From positions 186,001-250,000 of the forward strand of contig JAKLFY010000001.1 in the NCBI GenBank assembly GCA_022710935.1: DNA of 64,000 nt. Direction: 5' to 3'. Shown here one piece after another: positions 26,056 to 34,962 of the stretch. The notes below the pieces were generated by a model. It saw only the letters and a list, made by a program, of their open reading frames with translations, was not told the origin of the DNA and made no database searches. This DNA comes from Verrucomicrobiota bacterium (GTDB taxonomy: Bacteria; Verrucomicrobiota; Verrucomicrobiia; Limisphaerales; J093). Made by a program: the position numbers and the translations under genes. The first letter of the stretch is position 1, and each line of letters opens with the position of its first letter.

Positions 26056-27303
26056 TCAACGCTTGCGGGCCGGCTTCTTCAGGGACGCGCCGGTGACGCG
26101 CGCGCCCACCTTGAGCCGGAGGGCGTTGAGGCGGATGAAGCCGGTGGCATCGCCCTGGTCGTAGGCCTTGGTGGGATCGCCCTCCATGGTCGCGATCTTC
26201 GGGTTGTAGAGGCTGACGGGCGATTTGCGTCCGGCGGTGAGGATGTTGCCCTTATAGAGCTTGAGCCGGACGACGCCGGTCACGTTGCGCTGGCTTTCGG
26301 TGACAAGGGCCTGGAGAGCATGGCGCTCCGGCGCAAACCAGAATCCGTAATAGACCAACTCGGCGTAGCGCGGGATGAGCGAATCGCGCAGGTGCATCAC
26401 CTCCCGATCCATGGTCAGGCTCTCCATCTGCCGGTGAGCGAAGTGCAGGATCGCGCCGCCCGGGGTCTCGTACACGCCGCGCGATTTCATGCCGACAAAG
26501 CGGTTCTCGACCAGGTCGACTCGCCCGACGCCATGCTTGCCGCCGAGCCGGTTGAGCGTCTTCATCACGCCGTACGGGTCGAGCGCCTTGCCGTTCACCG
26601 CAACACAGTTGCCCTGCTTGAACTCGAGCGTGACGTACTCGGGCTTGTCCGGCGCGTCCTCGGGCGCGACACTGAGTTTGAACATGGCGCGGTTGCCGGG
26701 AGCGAACGCATCCAGCCACGGATCTTCGAGAATCCCCGCCTCGAACGAGATGTGCAGCAGGTTGCGATCGGTCGAATACGGTTTCCTGGCGCTGACCTGA
26801 ACCGGGATTCTCTGCTCCTCGCAATAGGCGATCATCTCGGCGCGCCCCGGGAATCGGTCGCGGAACGCGGCGTCGCGCCAGGGCGCAATCACGCCCAACT
26901 CGGGCGCCAGGGCCGCAGCCGTTAACTCGAATCGGACCTGGTCATTCCCCTTCCCCGTGGCGCCGTGCGCAATGGCGTCCGCCCCCTCCATGAGCGCGAT
27001 CTCGACCATCCGCTTGGCGATGAGCGGACGGGCGATGCTCGTTCCGAGGTAATACTGATTCTCGTAGATCGCGCCCGCCTGCAACATCGGGAAGATGAAA
27101 TCGCGCGCGAACTCCTCCTTGAGGTCGTCAATGTAGATTTTGGAGGCTCCGGTCCGCAGCGCCTTCTTCTCGAGCCCCTTGAGTTCCTCCTCCTGGCCGA
27201 TGTCGGCGCAGAAGGCGATCATCTCCGCCTGGTAGGTCTCCTTGAGCCAGGAGAGAATGACCGACGTGTCCAAACCGCCCGAATAGGCCAGAACAATCTT
27301 CAT
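26056..27303 (-). CDS. argG: Argininosuccinate synthase
   Basis: This 415-residue enzyme joins citrulline and aspartate using ATP in arginine synthesis. The N-terminus [20 protein letters not shown] carries the ATP pyrophosphatase loop. [48 protein letters not shown] and [17 protein letters not shown] are family signatures. The length is normal apart from a basic C-terminal tail (LKKPARKR). carA, another arginine gene, is 3.5 kb away but not in the same operon. Confidence 0.98.
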   Translation of the reverse strand: MKIVLAYSGGLDTSVILSWLKETYQAEMIAFCADIGQEEELKGLEKKALRTGASKIYIDDLKEEFARDFIFPMLQAGAIYENQYYLGTSIARPLIAKRMVEIALMEGADAIAHGATGKGNDQVRFELTAAALAPELGVIAPWRDAAFRDRFPGRAEMIAYCEEQRIPVQVSARKPYSTDRNLLHISFEAGILEDPWLDAFAPGNRAMFKLSVAPEDAPDKPEYVTLEFKQGNCVAVNGKALDPYGVMKTLNRLGGKHGVGRVDLVENRFVGMKSRGVYETPGGAILHFAHRQMESLTMDREVMHLRDSLIPRYAELVYYGFWFAPERHALQALVTESQRNVTGVVRLKLYKGNILTAGRKSPVSLYNPKIATMEGDPTKAYDQGDATGFIRLNALRLKVGARVTGASLKKPARKR

Positions 27304-27722
27304 GAACCGAGATTAACGGCCAGGCCAGGACACTCGCCAAGCGCAAAATGATCATGGTCGCAAATCCTCGGCGAATCGCCCTTGCACCGCGTGCGGCCCA
27401 CACCATGAGCATCAACGCCTGTTGCTGTAGGCCGGGTGCCCTCACCCGGCGTCCGCACCGGTGTCTGTCCTCGCGCCGCGTGGGGGCACGCGGCCTACAA
27501 CGCGCTGGCCGGATCCCCCCGACCCGGCGCCTGCACCGGTGTCTGTCCTCGCGCCGCGTGGGGGCACGCGGCCTACAACGCGCTGGCCGGATCCCCCCGA
27601 CCCGGCGTCCGCACCGGTGTCTGTCCTCGCGCCGCGTGGGGGCACGCGGCCTACAACGCGCTGGCCGGATCCCCCCGACCCGGCGCCTGCACCGATGTCC
27701 GTCCTCGCGCCGCGGGCATTCG
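27304..27722. other. 419-bp gap with tandem double-hairpin array
   Basis: Apart from ~120 bp just upstream of argG, which must contain its promoter, the gap is filled by the 78-bp repeat array. No gene is present. Confidence 0.6.
27425..27715. repeat. Double-hairpin repeat, 78-bp tandem array
   Basis: The GCCGCGTG hairpin starts at 27475, 27553 and 27631, exactly 78 bp apart, and a partial fourth begins at 27709. Each is followed by CTACAACGCGCTGGCCGGAT and an arm of GACCCGGCG. The first unit has the form TGTAGGCCGGGTGCCCTCAC, as in the 14.3-kb and 30.8-kb copies. Copies are nearly identical, differing mainly at GTCC/GCCT beside CGCACCGGTG, so the expansion is recent. Confidence 0.95.
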
Positions 27723-29891
27723 TCAGGGCGGGTTGGCCGCATCAACCGAAGAAAGCGGCTTGCTGTCTGCCAACTGACGCAGGATAAACTGCCGCCTGTT
27801 GGCGAGTTGGTCGCGAAACGACTCGATATCGCCGCGAAACCGCCTCAGGGCGAGCCCGGTGTCCCGACGCTCGATCGAGGCCCTGTAAACAATCTCCGGC
27901 TCGATCCGTTGTTCGAGCGCCGTGATGGCCGGCCCGAAGGCCTGCTGCGTGAACGCCGTGTCGCACAGCTCGTGAAGCCGCGCCAGGAAATGCTCGCGAA
28001 AGTGCGGCTCAGCCAGGAGCGGACCGGAAAACCACCCGGGCGGGCGCCACCAGGGCGCGCCTGCGTCCGGCCACCCGCCGAACCAGGAGCGGCGCGCCGG
28101 TTTGTCGCCAGCCATGCCATAGGTGAGCGGCATCTCGTACCAATCGTACGCAGGCGACGCACCGTCGTAATCCCCCCAGGTCTTGTCCTGGTCCCAGGGA
28201 ATGATCTGCCATTTCCCGCCCGGTCTCGGATCGTGATAGGCGTAGTAATTGTTGAAGAAGCCGTCCCAGTTCTGAATGCACATGCTGACGGCGTAGTAGC
28301 CGGCCAGTTCGTCGACGTCGAAATGCTGCCGGATGAAATCCCATCGGGCCAGGCCCTCGGTCTTGCGCAGGCCCTCGATGACGTCAAGCAAGTCGGCGTG
28401 GCCGGTGTCGGGATTCGTCTTTTTCTCGTGCTGGCCGGCAACGCCGTCGCCGTACCAGAGCAGCTTGTAGAGATTGCCATCCGGATCCTGACCCAGGCGG
28501 CGGAAAAAGGCGCGATTCGGTTGCTCGACCACCAGGTGGCAACCCAGGGCGTGTTGGTCCATCCACAGCCGCACGTGATCGGTGGCCGGAGACGGCACGC
28601 CAGCGCGGCGATAGAGCTCGAAAGCCAACGGTTCGGACAAGAGATAGCGTGGCGATCCTTCGAGAATCAGGTTGACGGCACGCAATCCCTGCCAGGGCCG
28701 ATCGGGTTGGAACTCGATCTTGTACCCGCCCTTCCGGCGACGCACCCGCACGTGATCGAACACAAGCAGATCGGATTCACCGGGCGGCAGAATCACCGCC
28801 GCGCAACTCCAATCCATGCGCGTCGCCCAGGGAGGCCGGGCGGACTCTTCGGCGAGCGCCTGAACCCGCCGCGCGACACCGGGCTTCTGGATGCGCCCGA
28901 ACGTGAGGAGCCTCAGGAACGGGATCCGGGCGGCATTGGTGTTGATGTGCGTTGCGCAGGAGAATGTGGGGTGCAGATCGGTCGCGGATGGACAGTGGCG
29001 CACGGCCCCGGAGACGCTCCGAGCCTCGACGACAAACCGGATCAGGCAGCTCTCCGGCTGCCCAGGGATGGCTCCCACATAGCGCGCGCCGTCGGCGGCC
29101 TCCTGGTCCACGATCAGAGGCGCCTCTCCCTTCGCGATCGGGCTGTCGGGCGACCATGCCTCCCAGTGGAGCGCGACGCGCGCAACACCCGCGTCGTCTG
29201 TCACCCTGGCCGATACGCCAATCGGCTGGCCGGGCACGGGGCGGTCGTGGCACACCTCGGAAACCCGGGGCAGTGGGACGGGCGAATCGCACGAATTGCG
29301 CCGACCGGGCGTGCCTGCAAAGGCCCCACCGGCGCCGATCCCGGATGCGCCCCAGTTGGCCGGGTCGATTGAGGCCGCTTCGGCGCAAATCCGTTCGAGC
29401 GACGAGCCGTGACCATCGGCGGCGACCGGCCAGGGAGGGCGGTCGGCGTAGTGGACGGCGTCGCGAATCTCGCCCTGGGAATCGGCCAACTCGATGCGCT
29501 CCCCTTTTCGGCTCAGTGAGCCGGTGAACGTGCCGATCACATTTGTCGAATCCCCGTGGCACGCCCTGAACGCCGCCATGTTCCGGCACACGACCCGGTA
29601 ACCGCCAGGCGGTATCGAGGCGCCGCGCGGAAAGGCGAAATCGACCCCGCCCCGCACGGCCCATCGGGAGAGATCGACGGCAGCATCGCCGGGGTTGTGG
29701 ATCTCGATGAACTGGAGGTCGTCCTGGTCGCCAAACGGATGGTACATGACCTCGCTCAAAACCACCCCGGGTTGCGCGGCCCCTGGCCCGGATTTCTCAC
29801 CACTTGAAGGAGTCATCTGAGATCCGGGACGGGCGACACACAACAACGCGCAGCAAACCACGAGCAGAGCCATGAGCGGGTTGGCGCGCAT
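27723..29891 (-). CDS. Secreted lamin-tail and CotH-kinase domain protein
   Basis: This 722-residue protein starts at 29891 (MRANPLMALLVVCCALLCVA, a signal peptide). A lamin-tail domain follows (VVLSEVMYHPFGDQDDLQFIEIHNPGDAAVDLSRW). The large second domain is CotH-like: KGGYKIEFQPDRPW, LNLILEGSPRYLLSEPLAFELYRR, LGCHLVVEQPNRAFFRR, YYAVSMCIQNWDGFFNNYYAYHD and WQIIPWDQDKTWGDYD. CotH proteins are atypical protein kinases, while in this phylum such combinations are abundant surface proteins of unknown role. The start codon lies in the end of a repeat element. Confidence 0.88.
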   Translation of the reverse strand: MRANPLMALLVVCCALLCVARPGSQMTPSSGEKSGPGAAQPGVVLSEVMYHPFGDQDDLQFIEIHNPGDAAVDLSRWAVRGGVDFAFPRGASIPPGGYRVVCRNMAAFRACHGDSTNVIGTFTGSLSRKGERIELADSQGEIRDAVHYADRPPWPVAADGHGSSLERICAEAASIDPANWGASGIGAGGAFAGTPGRRNSCDSPVPLPRVSEVCHDRPVPGQPIGVSARVTDDAGVARVALHWEAWSPDSPIAKGEAPLIVDQEAADGARYVGAIPGQPESCLIRFVVEARSVSGAVRHCPSATDLHPTFSCATHINTNAARIPFLRLLTFGRIQKPGVARRVQALAEESARPPWATRMDWSCAAVILPPGESDLLVFDHVRVRRRKGGYKIEFQPDRPWQGLRAVNLILEGSPRYLLSEPLAFELYRRAGVPSPATDHVRLWMDQHALGCHLVVEQPNRAFFRRLGQDPDGNLYKLLWYGDGVAGQHEKKTNPDTGHADLLDVIEGLRKTEGLARWDFIRQHFDVDELAGYYAVSMCIQNWDGFFNNYYAYHDPRPGGKWQIIPWDQDKTWGDYDGASPAYDWYEMPLTYGMAGDKPARRSWFGGWPDAGAPWWRPPGWFSGPLLAEPHFREHFLARLHELCDTAFTQQAFGPAITALEQRIEPEIVYRASIERRDTGLALRRFRGDIESFRDQLANRRQFILRQLADSKPLSSVDAANPP

Positions 29892-29953
29892 GAGAGCCTC
29901 TTTAGAGGACACCGGCATGGGATAAACAAGGAATGGTGACAAATGCGCGCTGG
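29883..29953. repeat. CTAG-type palindromic element, B-type, diverged (copy 6)
   Basis: The element runs from GGCGCGCATGAGAGCCTCTT to GGTGACAAATGCGCGCTGGG. It aligns along its length with the copy at 16539-16610 (TTGAGGACTCCGGC / TAGAGGACACCGGC). Both arms carry the compensating GCGC. The minus-strand gene starts inside its left end. Confidence 0.75.
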
Positions 29954-29960
29954 GATGCGC

Positions 29961-30692
29961 TCACTTCGGCGGCCCGGGCGGGTGGCGAAACTCGTCCGTC
30001 ACGGCCCAGAGATTCTCGGGGTAAAGGGCCTGGTTCTTGGTGAGCAGACGAACACTCGCGTCGCCGAACACGAAGTTCGAGCCGCGCGCATGCCGGGCAT
30101 GATCGATCTCCTCGAAATCATTCCCGCGCTCCCCCTGATCCAGGTCCATGTGGATGTGGAAGGAACCGCGGCGTTTCTCCCCGAAGAGGATCGTCTGGCT
30201 GGGACTGGGGATGCCGTCCTCGCGCATCCCGTGCGGCCAGACCCAGTTCCTGTGCTTGAGATAATCCGCGTCCGGGAGCTCCTTCATGAAATAATCGTTG
30301 AAACCGTTAATCAGAAAACTGTTCCTAGGATTCAGCTCGTCGGTAAACATCCCCACAACACCGAAACGATCGTTCGGGCAGGTGATGATCTGCCAATCGA
30401 TGAAGAAGGGCTTCAGCTTGTGCGGCCACGCGTTCGGCGGCGTGCGCCGCGGGGGAAACTGCCCATCGTAGTCCTCGGCGTAGAGGTGCAGCGACACGCC
30501 GAGCTGGCGCATGTGGTTGAGGCATTTGATCTGGTTGGCCTTGGCTTTCGCCCGGGACAAAGACGGCATAAGGAGCGACATCAGAATCCCGATGATGCCG
30601 ATCACAACAAGCAACTCGACCAATGTGAAACCCACAATCCACCGGCCCGGCCGGTTGGGTCGATTGAACTCGATCTGTGCGGACATGCTCAT
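29961..30692 (-). CDS. Pseudopilin-like protein with prepilin N-terminal motif
   Basis: This 243-residue protein has a type IV prepilin cleavage motif and helix (GFTLVELLVVIGIIGILMSLLMPSL) followed by a globular domain with C-x-N-x-M-R-Q-L-G near residue 58 and a C-terminal GSNFVFGDASVRLL (the H-x9-DG-like motif). Such proteins are encoded in dozens of copies in Verrucomicrobia and Planctomycetes and are thought to be processed by prepilin peptidase and assembled or displayed at the envelope. No secretion genes are adjacent. Confidence 0.87.
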   Translation of the reverse strand: MSMSAQIEFNRPNRPGRWIVGFTLVELLVVIGIIGILMSLLMPSLSRAKAKANQIKCLNHMRQLGVSLHLYAEDYDGQFPPRRTPPNAWPHKLKPFFIDWQIITCPNDRFGVVGMFTDELNPRNSFLINGFNDYFMKELPDADYLKHRNWVWPHGMREDGIPSPSQTILFGEKRRGSFHIHMDLDQGERGNDFEEIDHARHARGSNFVFGDASVRLLTKNQALYPENLWAVTDEFRHPPGPPK

Positions 30693-30837
30693 GATGCCAG
30701 ATAACAGCCTGCGAGGGCGCCGCGACGGCTGTGCCCCCGGCGATGTTCGTATAGACAGAACCCGGAACCAAACGTTTTGTTTCGGCCGGAGCGCGAGATT
30801 TCGGCACGCAGTTCTGGCTTGGCGTCCAGGGTCTTGA

Positions 30838-30915
30838 CGCCGCGTGAGTGCACGCGGCCTACAACATCGATGTCTGCCGCTTTGTAGGCCGGGTCCCCCG
30901 ACCCGGCGCTCTGAC
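30838..30915. repeat. Double-hairpin repeat, single copy
   Basis: GCCGCGTGAGTGCACGCGGC and TGTAGGCCGGGT...ACCCGGCG are joined by CTACAACATCGATGTCTGC. The first loop is AGTG here instead of GGGG, and the stem is intact. Confidence 0.92.
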
Positions 30916-31018
30916 GGTTCTCAAGACGAGAATTGCTGGATTTCGGCAGCGACGACTTGACCGAACCGCCCAGGGCGGTTAGGCCTAAGCCCGGATCCGG
31001 CGCGGTCTTGCTTTTCCA

Positions 31019-31085
31019 GCCCGCATGGGTCCACGTCCTGGAGTAACCGGCTTCGCCGTGACGTCAACTCCATGAGCAACACGCG
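31019..31085. repeat. CTAG-type palindromic element, B-type (copy 7)
   Basis: The element begins AGCCCGCATGGGTCCACGTC and contains CCGGCTTCGCCGTGACG and CTCCATGAGCAACACGCGAG. The interior matches the copy at 24723-24796. The right end has decayed. Confidence 0.8.
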
Positions 31086-31319
31086 AGATGGAGCACATCG
31101 ATGATGAAAACTGATTTGCAGCACCGACAGACGAACGACGACCTTCCTAAGGGCCACAGATTCGTGGGAACCCGGCCCAAGCAGGTGGTCGAGCGTCCGG
31201 CCTCGGGTAAAGAACCGCATGGCTTGCGACCCGAGCCCCGGCAATCGAGCGCGAAGCCGCTTGCGCCGCCCCCAGGCCCGGGTCTGGTCGATCGCGATGC
31301 CCGAAGCGAAGTGCTGGGC

Positions 31320-32762
31320 ATGCCGGCGAGCCGTGCAGAAATGCCGCGCCGGACCTTCTTGCGGCGGGGCTTGGCAGCCGCCGGGACTTTGGCAATCCCC
31401 ACGATTCTCGGACGAGGCGTGTGGGCCGGCGACGCCGTCCCCCCCCCGAGCGAGCGGATCGGGGTGGGCCTGATCGGGCGGGGCGCGATGGGATCGGGTC
31501 ATTTGAGGCGGCTGGCTGGAGATTCGAGTTTCCAGCTCCTGGGCGTGTGCGACGTCGATCGCGTGCGGCGCGAAGCAGGAAAGAGCACTGCCGATGACAT
31601 CTACGCGTCAGAGAAGGCTCAGGGAACATATCACGGCTGCGTGGCGTATCGCGACTATCGCGAGTTGCTGGCGCGGGATGATCTGGACGCCGTCGTCATC
31701 GCGACTCCGGATCATTGGCACACCTATCAGGCCATTGACGCGATGAAGGCGGGAAAGGACGTGTACTGCGAGAAACCGATCTCGATGACCATCGAGGAGG
31801 GGCAGCGAACGGTCGAGGTGGCGCGCCGTTATCGCCGCGTCTACCAGACCGGCACCCAGTACCGTTCCATCCCCGCGATCCGGCGGGTCTGCCAGTTCGT
31901 GCGCGAGGGCGGGCTTGGGAAAGTCAAATCGGTGTTCGCCCTGTGGCAGAATCTGGCCGGCTGGATCGGTTCGGAACGATGCCGGCCCTACGCCGCCGTG
32001 CTGAATCCGGCGGTTTGTGGTCCGTCGTATGTGCCGTTGGATTTCGCGCTCCCGGCGGAGCCGGTGCCGGAGGGACTGGACTGGGATCTGTGGGTGGGGC
32101 CCGCGCCGTGGCGCCCGTTCAACACCCTCTATCACGCCAACCCGTCGCCGGGCGTGGTGCCGTGGGCCTTTGCCGACGCCTTTGGCGTAACCTCACTGAC
32201 CTGGCACCTGGCGCATTCGGCCGATGTGATCCAGTACGCGCTGGGTCTCGAACGGAGCGGACCGGTCGAGGTGATCCATCCTTCCAGCGGCGAATTCCCG
32301 ACGCTGACGTGTCGATACTCGAACGGAACGCTGCTGCATTTGATCGACCACTGGGGGATGGCCAAGGATCTCTACCACGCCGTGCCCGCGGACGCGCGGC
32401 TAGCGGGTAACTTTGGCGGGCTCTTCGTGGGCGAACGCGGGTGGGTCACCTCGATGTCGGCCGGCGGACCCGTCGAGGCTGGTCCGGACTCACTGCTCGA
32501 GGAGATCAAGCTCAGGACACGGGAAGTCAACATTGGCGCCAACGATCATCATGCCAACTGGCTGGCGGGCATCCGAACACGTCAGGCGCCCAGCACGGAT
32601 GAGGAGATCGGGCATCGGTCCGCGTCTCTGGGTCACCTGGCCAACATCGCCTGCTGGACGGGGCGTTCCGTGAAATGGGATCCGGTCAAAGAGGAATTCC
32701 CCGGAGACGACGTGGCCAATCGCATGCGCTCGCGGGCCCCGCGCGCACCTTGGCGGATGTGA
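31320..32762 (+). CDS. Tat-exported Gfo/Idh/MocA-family oxidoreductase
   Basis: This 480-residue exported dehydrogenase has the signal MPRRTFLRRGLAAAGTLAIP (twin-arginine type). ATG codons at 31320 and 31341 are both possible. The mature part has GVGLIGRGAMGSGHL (NAD-binding), VVIATPDHWHTYQAIDAMKAG, DVYCEKPISMTIEEGQ (catalytic Lys) and TSLTWHLAHSADVIQYAL (active-site His/Asp). Export of an NAD-dependent fold implies a tightly bound cofactor, as in glucose-fructose oxidoreductase. The substrate is unknown. Confidence 0.9.
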   Translation: MPASRAEMPRRTFLRRGLAAAGTLAIPTILGRGVWAGDAVPPPSERIGVGLIGRGAMGSGHLRRLAGDSSFQLLGVCDVDRVRREAGKSTADDIYASEKAQGTYHGCVAYRDYRELLARDDLDAVVIATPDHWHTYQAIDAMKAGKDVYCEKPISMTIEEGQRTVEVARRYRRVYQTGTQYRSIPAIRRVCQFVREGGLGKVKSVFALWQNLAGWIGSERCRPYAAVLNPAVCGPSYVPLDFALPAEPVPEGLDWDLWVGPAPWRPFNTLYHANPSPGVVPWAFADAFGVTSLTWHLAHSADVIQYALGLERSGPVEVIHPSSGEFPTLTCRYSNGTLLHLIDHWGMAKDLYHAVPADARLAGNFGGLFVGERGWVTSMSAGGPVEAGPDSLLEEIKLRTREVNIGANDHHANWLAGIRTRQAPSTDEEIGHRSASLGHLANIACWTGRSVKWDPVKEEFPGDDVANRMRSRAPRAPWRM

Positions 32763-32777
32763 CGCTGAACCTGGTCG

Positions 32778-32852
32778 TTAGCCCGCATTTCTCACCAACT
32801 TTTGATGTCATCTGACCGGTCAGCGTCACATTTCACCTGAAATGCGGGTTAG
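32778..32852. repeat. CTAG-type palindromic element, B-type (copy 8)
   Basis: The ends TTAGCCCGCATTT and AAATGCGGGTTAG are near-perfect complements. The interior is TTTGATGTCATCTGACCGGT. It lies in the gap between converging genes. Confidence 0.9.
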
Positions 32853-32902
32853 GACTTCCGGATGCGGTCGTGCCGCGCCGTGCGGCCCGTCGAGACGCAG
32901 GG

Positions 32903-34036
32903 TCACTGGTTCACGTGCACGACCTTGGCCGGCGGAAAGCCGTTGAACCAGGTCGAGGAGGCGTTGCTGTAGGCGCCGATCTTCTCCGCGTACACCAGGT
33001 CATCGATCTCGAGCTCGGGCAATTCCTCGGACTGGGAGATGACATCGAGGCCGTCGCACGTCTGACCGAACACGGCGCATATGCTGGTCTTGCCCTTCTT
33101 CAAAGCCCGGAGCGGGTACTGACAGTGGTCGAAGATGATCCCGGAAAAGGTGTGGTAAACGCTGTCATCGATGAAATAGCAGGTCTTCCCGTCGCGGACG
33201 GCCTTGCCGATGACGCGGGCGATGGACGTCGCGGCGGTGGCGACAAGAAAACGTCCCGGCTCGGCCAGAATCTGGGTCTCGGGCGGGAAGAGCCGGTCGA
33301 TCTCGGCATTGATTCGCGCCGCGAGAAGGCTGAAGGGCTTGACGTGCCGATTGTAGGGCGCGGGAAATCCGCCGCCGATGTCCAGGAGTTTCAGCGCGTG
33401 GCCGCGGCTCTGCGCCTCGTTCATGACCGCGGCGGCCATGTTGAGCGCCTGGACGAAATTCTCGAAGTTGGTGCATTGACTGCCGACGTGGAAGCTGAGC
33501 CCCTCGACCACCAGACCAAGCCCGAAAGCTTCGAGTATGAGGTCCACCGCCTCGCCCGGATCGCATCCGAACTTGGATGACAATTCGACCATCGATCCCG
33601 TGTTGGGCACTCGGAGGCGGAGCACGACACCGGCGTGCGGGGCGAATTGTTTGATTTTCTTAATCTCGTTGAGGTTATCGTACGTGACCAGCGGGCGGTA
33701 CTGATCCAGGGCAACCAAGGTCTCCCGCGGCTTGGTCGGATTTGCGTAGATGACCTTGTCCCAGATGAAGTCCTGCTGTTCTTTGACAGGCAGATGCCGA
33801 ATCAGGTCGTAAACCAGCATGAACTCGGGGAGCGACGCAACGTCGAAACTCGCGCCGGCATTGTACAGAGTCCGCACGATGGCCGGATCGGCGTTGGCCT
33901 TCACAGCGTAGTAGGCCTGGACTCTGGGCAAGTGCTTGCGAAACAAGGCGTAATTGCGCCTGAGGACACCGTGATCCACCACCACAAGTGGGGTGCCGTG
34001 CTGGCGGGCGAGACTTTGCAGTTGTTTGGCTGTCAT
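32903..34036 (-). CDS. Ornithine decarboxylase-like PLP enzyme (fold III)
   Basis: This 377-residue alanine-racemase-fold decarboxylase has PLP Lys46 in VQAYYAVKANADPAIV, LSFHVGSQCTNFENFV (His), LDIGGGFPAPY (Gly loop), QILAEPGRFLVATA, and the active-site Cys/Asp in VFGQTCDGLDVISQS with YSNASSTWFNGF at the end. The G-x-T-C-D-x-x-D motif matches eukaryote-like ornithine decarboxylases rather than diaminopimelate decarboxylase. It probably makes putrescine in the cytoplasm. No polyamine genes flank it. Confidence 0.9.
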   Translation of the reverse strand: MTAKQLQSLARQHGTPLVVVDHGVLRRNYALFRKHLPRVQAYYAVKANADPAIVRTLYNAGASFDVASLPEFMLVYDLIRHLPVKEQQDFIWDKVIYANPTKPRETLVALDQYRPLVTYDNLNEIKKIKQFAPHAGVVLRLRVPNTGSMVELSSKFGCDPGEAVDLILEAFGLGLVVEGLSFHVGSQCTNFENFVQALNMAAAVMNEAQSRGHALKLLDIGGGFPAPYNRHVKPFSLLAARINAEIDRLFPPETQILAEPGRFLVATAATSIARVIGKAVRDGKTCYFIDDSVYHTFSGIIFDHCQYPLRALKKGKTSICAVFGQTCDGLDVISQSEELPELEIDDLVYAEKIGAYSNASSTWFNGFPPAKVVHVNQ

Positions 34037-34245
34037 GATGTGCGCGACGTCCGGGGAAGCTCCTCGCCCGAGCGGAAAATGGCAAGCCGCACTTCACAGC
34101 CCTTGCTCTGGTTTGAGTCCTTCAATTAAGACGGCGCGCCTGTCTTGAATAGGCCACTGTCACGACCCGTTCGCGCCCCCGAGTCCACCCGCCCGTCACC
34201 AGGATCCTCAACGGTCGCGCCATGACCTGTAGCCTCTTGCATAGC

Positions 34246-34962
34246 TCAAAGGCCCCGGATCCGTGCATCGCGTGCGAAACTGGCATGGCCATCCAACATC
34301 AGGCGATTGCGCCCGCCGGGATGCGCCCCGCGTCCGCTCAACTCGTGAGGCAGACTGGGCGCGGTGCGGGGAAAGTAGACATCGACTGTCAGTTCCACTT
34401 CCGAGGGGCCATGCGGCACACCCGCATTCGGGTTATTGGCCTCCCGCAAAGAAGTCACGCAATCGGCTTCGGTGCGACCCCAGAAGTTGTCGAGCACCAC
34501 GGGATCGTCCTTGCGATCGAAGCGCCACATCCAATAACGGACAATCGGAGCGTTCGAGGCAGCGCCGGCAGCTTGGGCGACCTGCGCAACGCCGGCGAGA
34601 GGCGCCCGTTGCGATGAAGGACAACTCCAGGTTTGGGCCATCGCCAATTCGTTGCTCAGCACCACCGCGGCCCAACCGGCCCGCGGATCGCTCGGCGGCC
34701 AGGTGGACCACGGTCGGTAGCCGCCCGGCAGGCTCTCCTTGAGATCACGGCGGTCAGGAAAACGCCCTTGGTTGTCATCGAGGAAGACGCGCCAGGCGAG
34801 CCCGTGCTGGCGGAGTTGGGACAAACAGGCGGCGCGGCTGGCCAGCCGCTTGGCTCGGGCCAGGGCCGGAACGAGCAGCGCCGCCAGGATCGCCACGATG
34901 GCGATCACGACCAGCAGTTCGGCCAGCGTGAAGGCAGTGGTTTTGAACGCAAACCGCTTCAC
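34246..34962 (-). CDS. Pseudopilin-like protein with prepilin motif
   Basis: This 238-residue protein has the prepilin motif FTLAELLVVIAIVAILAALLVPALARAK, a Cys-containing N-x-L-R-Q-H segment (CLSQLRQHGLAWRVFLDDNQGRFPD) and the C-terminal NRLMLDGHASFARD. The GTG start overlaps the stop of the sugar dehydrogenase gene (GTGA), so the two are translationally coupled, which is unusual for these normally solitary genes. Confidence 0.87.
   Translation of the reverse strand: MKRFAFKTTAFTLAELLVVIAIVAILAALLVPALARAKRLASRAACLSQLRQHGLAWRVFLDDNQGRFPDRRDLKESLPGGYRPWSTWPPSDPRAGWAAVVLSNELAMAQTWSCPSSQRAPLAGVAQVAQAAGAASNAPIVRYWMWRFDRKDDPVVLDNFWGRTEADCVTSLREANNPNAGVPHGPSEVELTVDVYFPRTAPSLPHELSGRGAHPGGRNRLMLDGHASFARDARIRGL

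Larger units (their letters stand above)
30693..31319. other. 627-bp gap with three repeat elements
   Basis: The gap contains a double-hairpin unit (30838-30915), an A-type half element TAAGCCCGGATCCGG (30986-31000), and a B-type element (31019-31085). An upstream extension of the Gfo/Idh/MocA reading frame (31101-31319) is open but shows no similarity. No other gene is seen. Confidence 0.6.

Noticed and set aside
27348-29372. 674-codon plus-strand frame over the repeat array and CotH gene
   Set aside because: It starts in the hairpin repeats and continues antisense to the CotH gene. No domain is recognisable.
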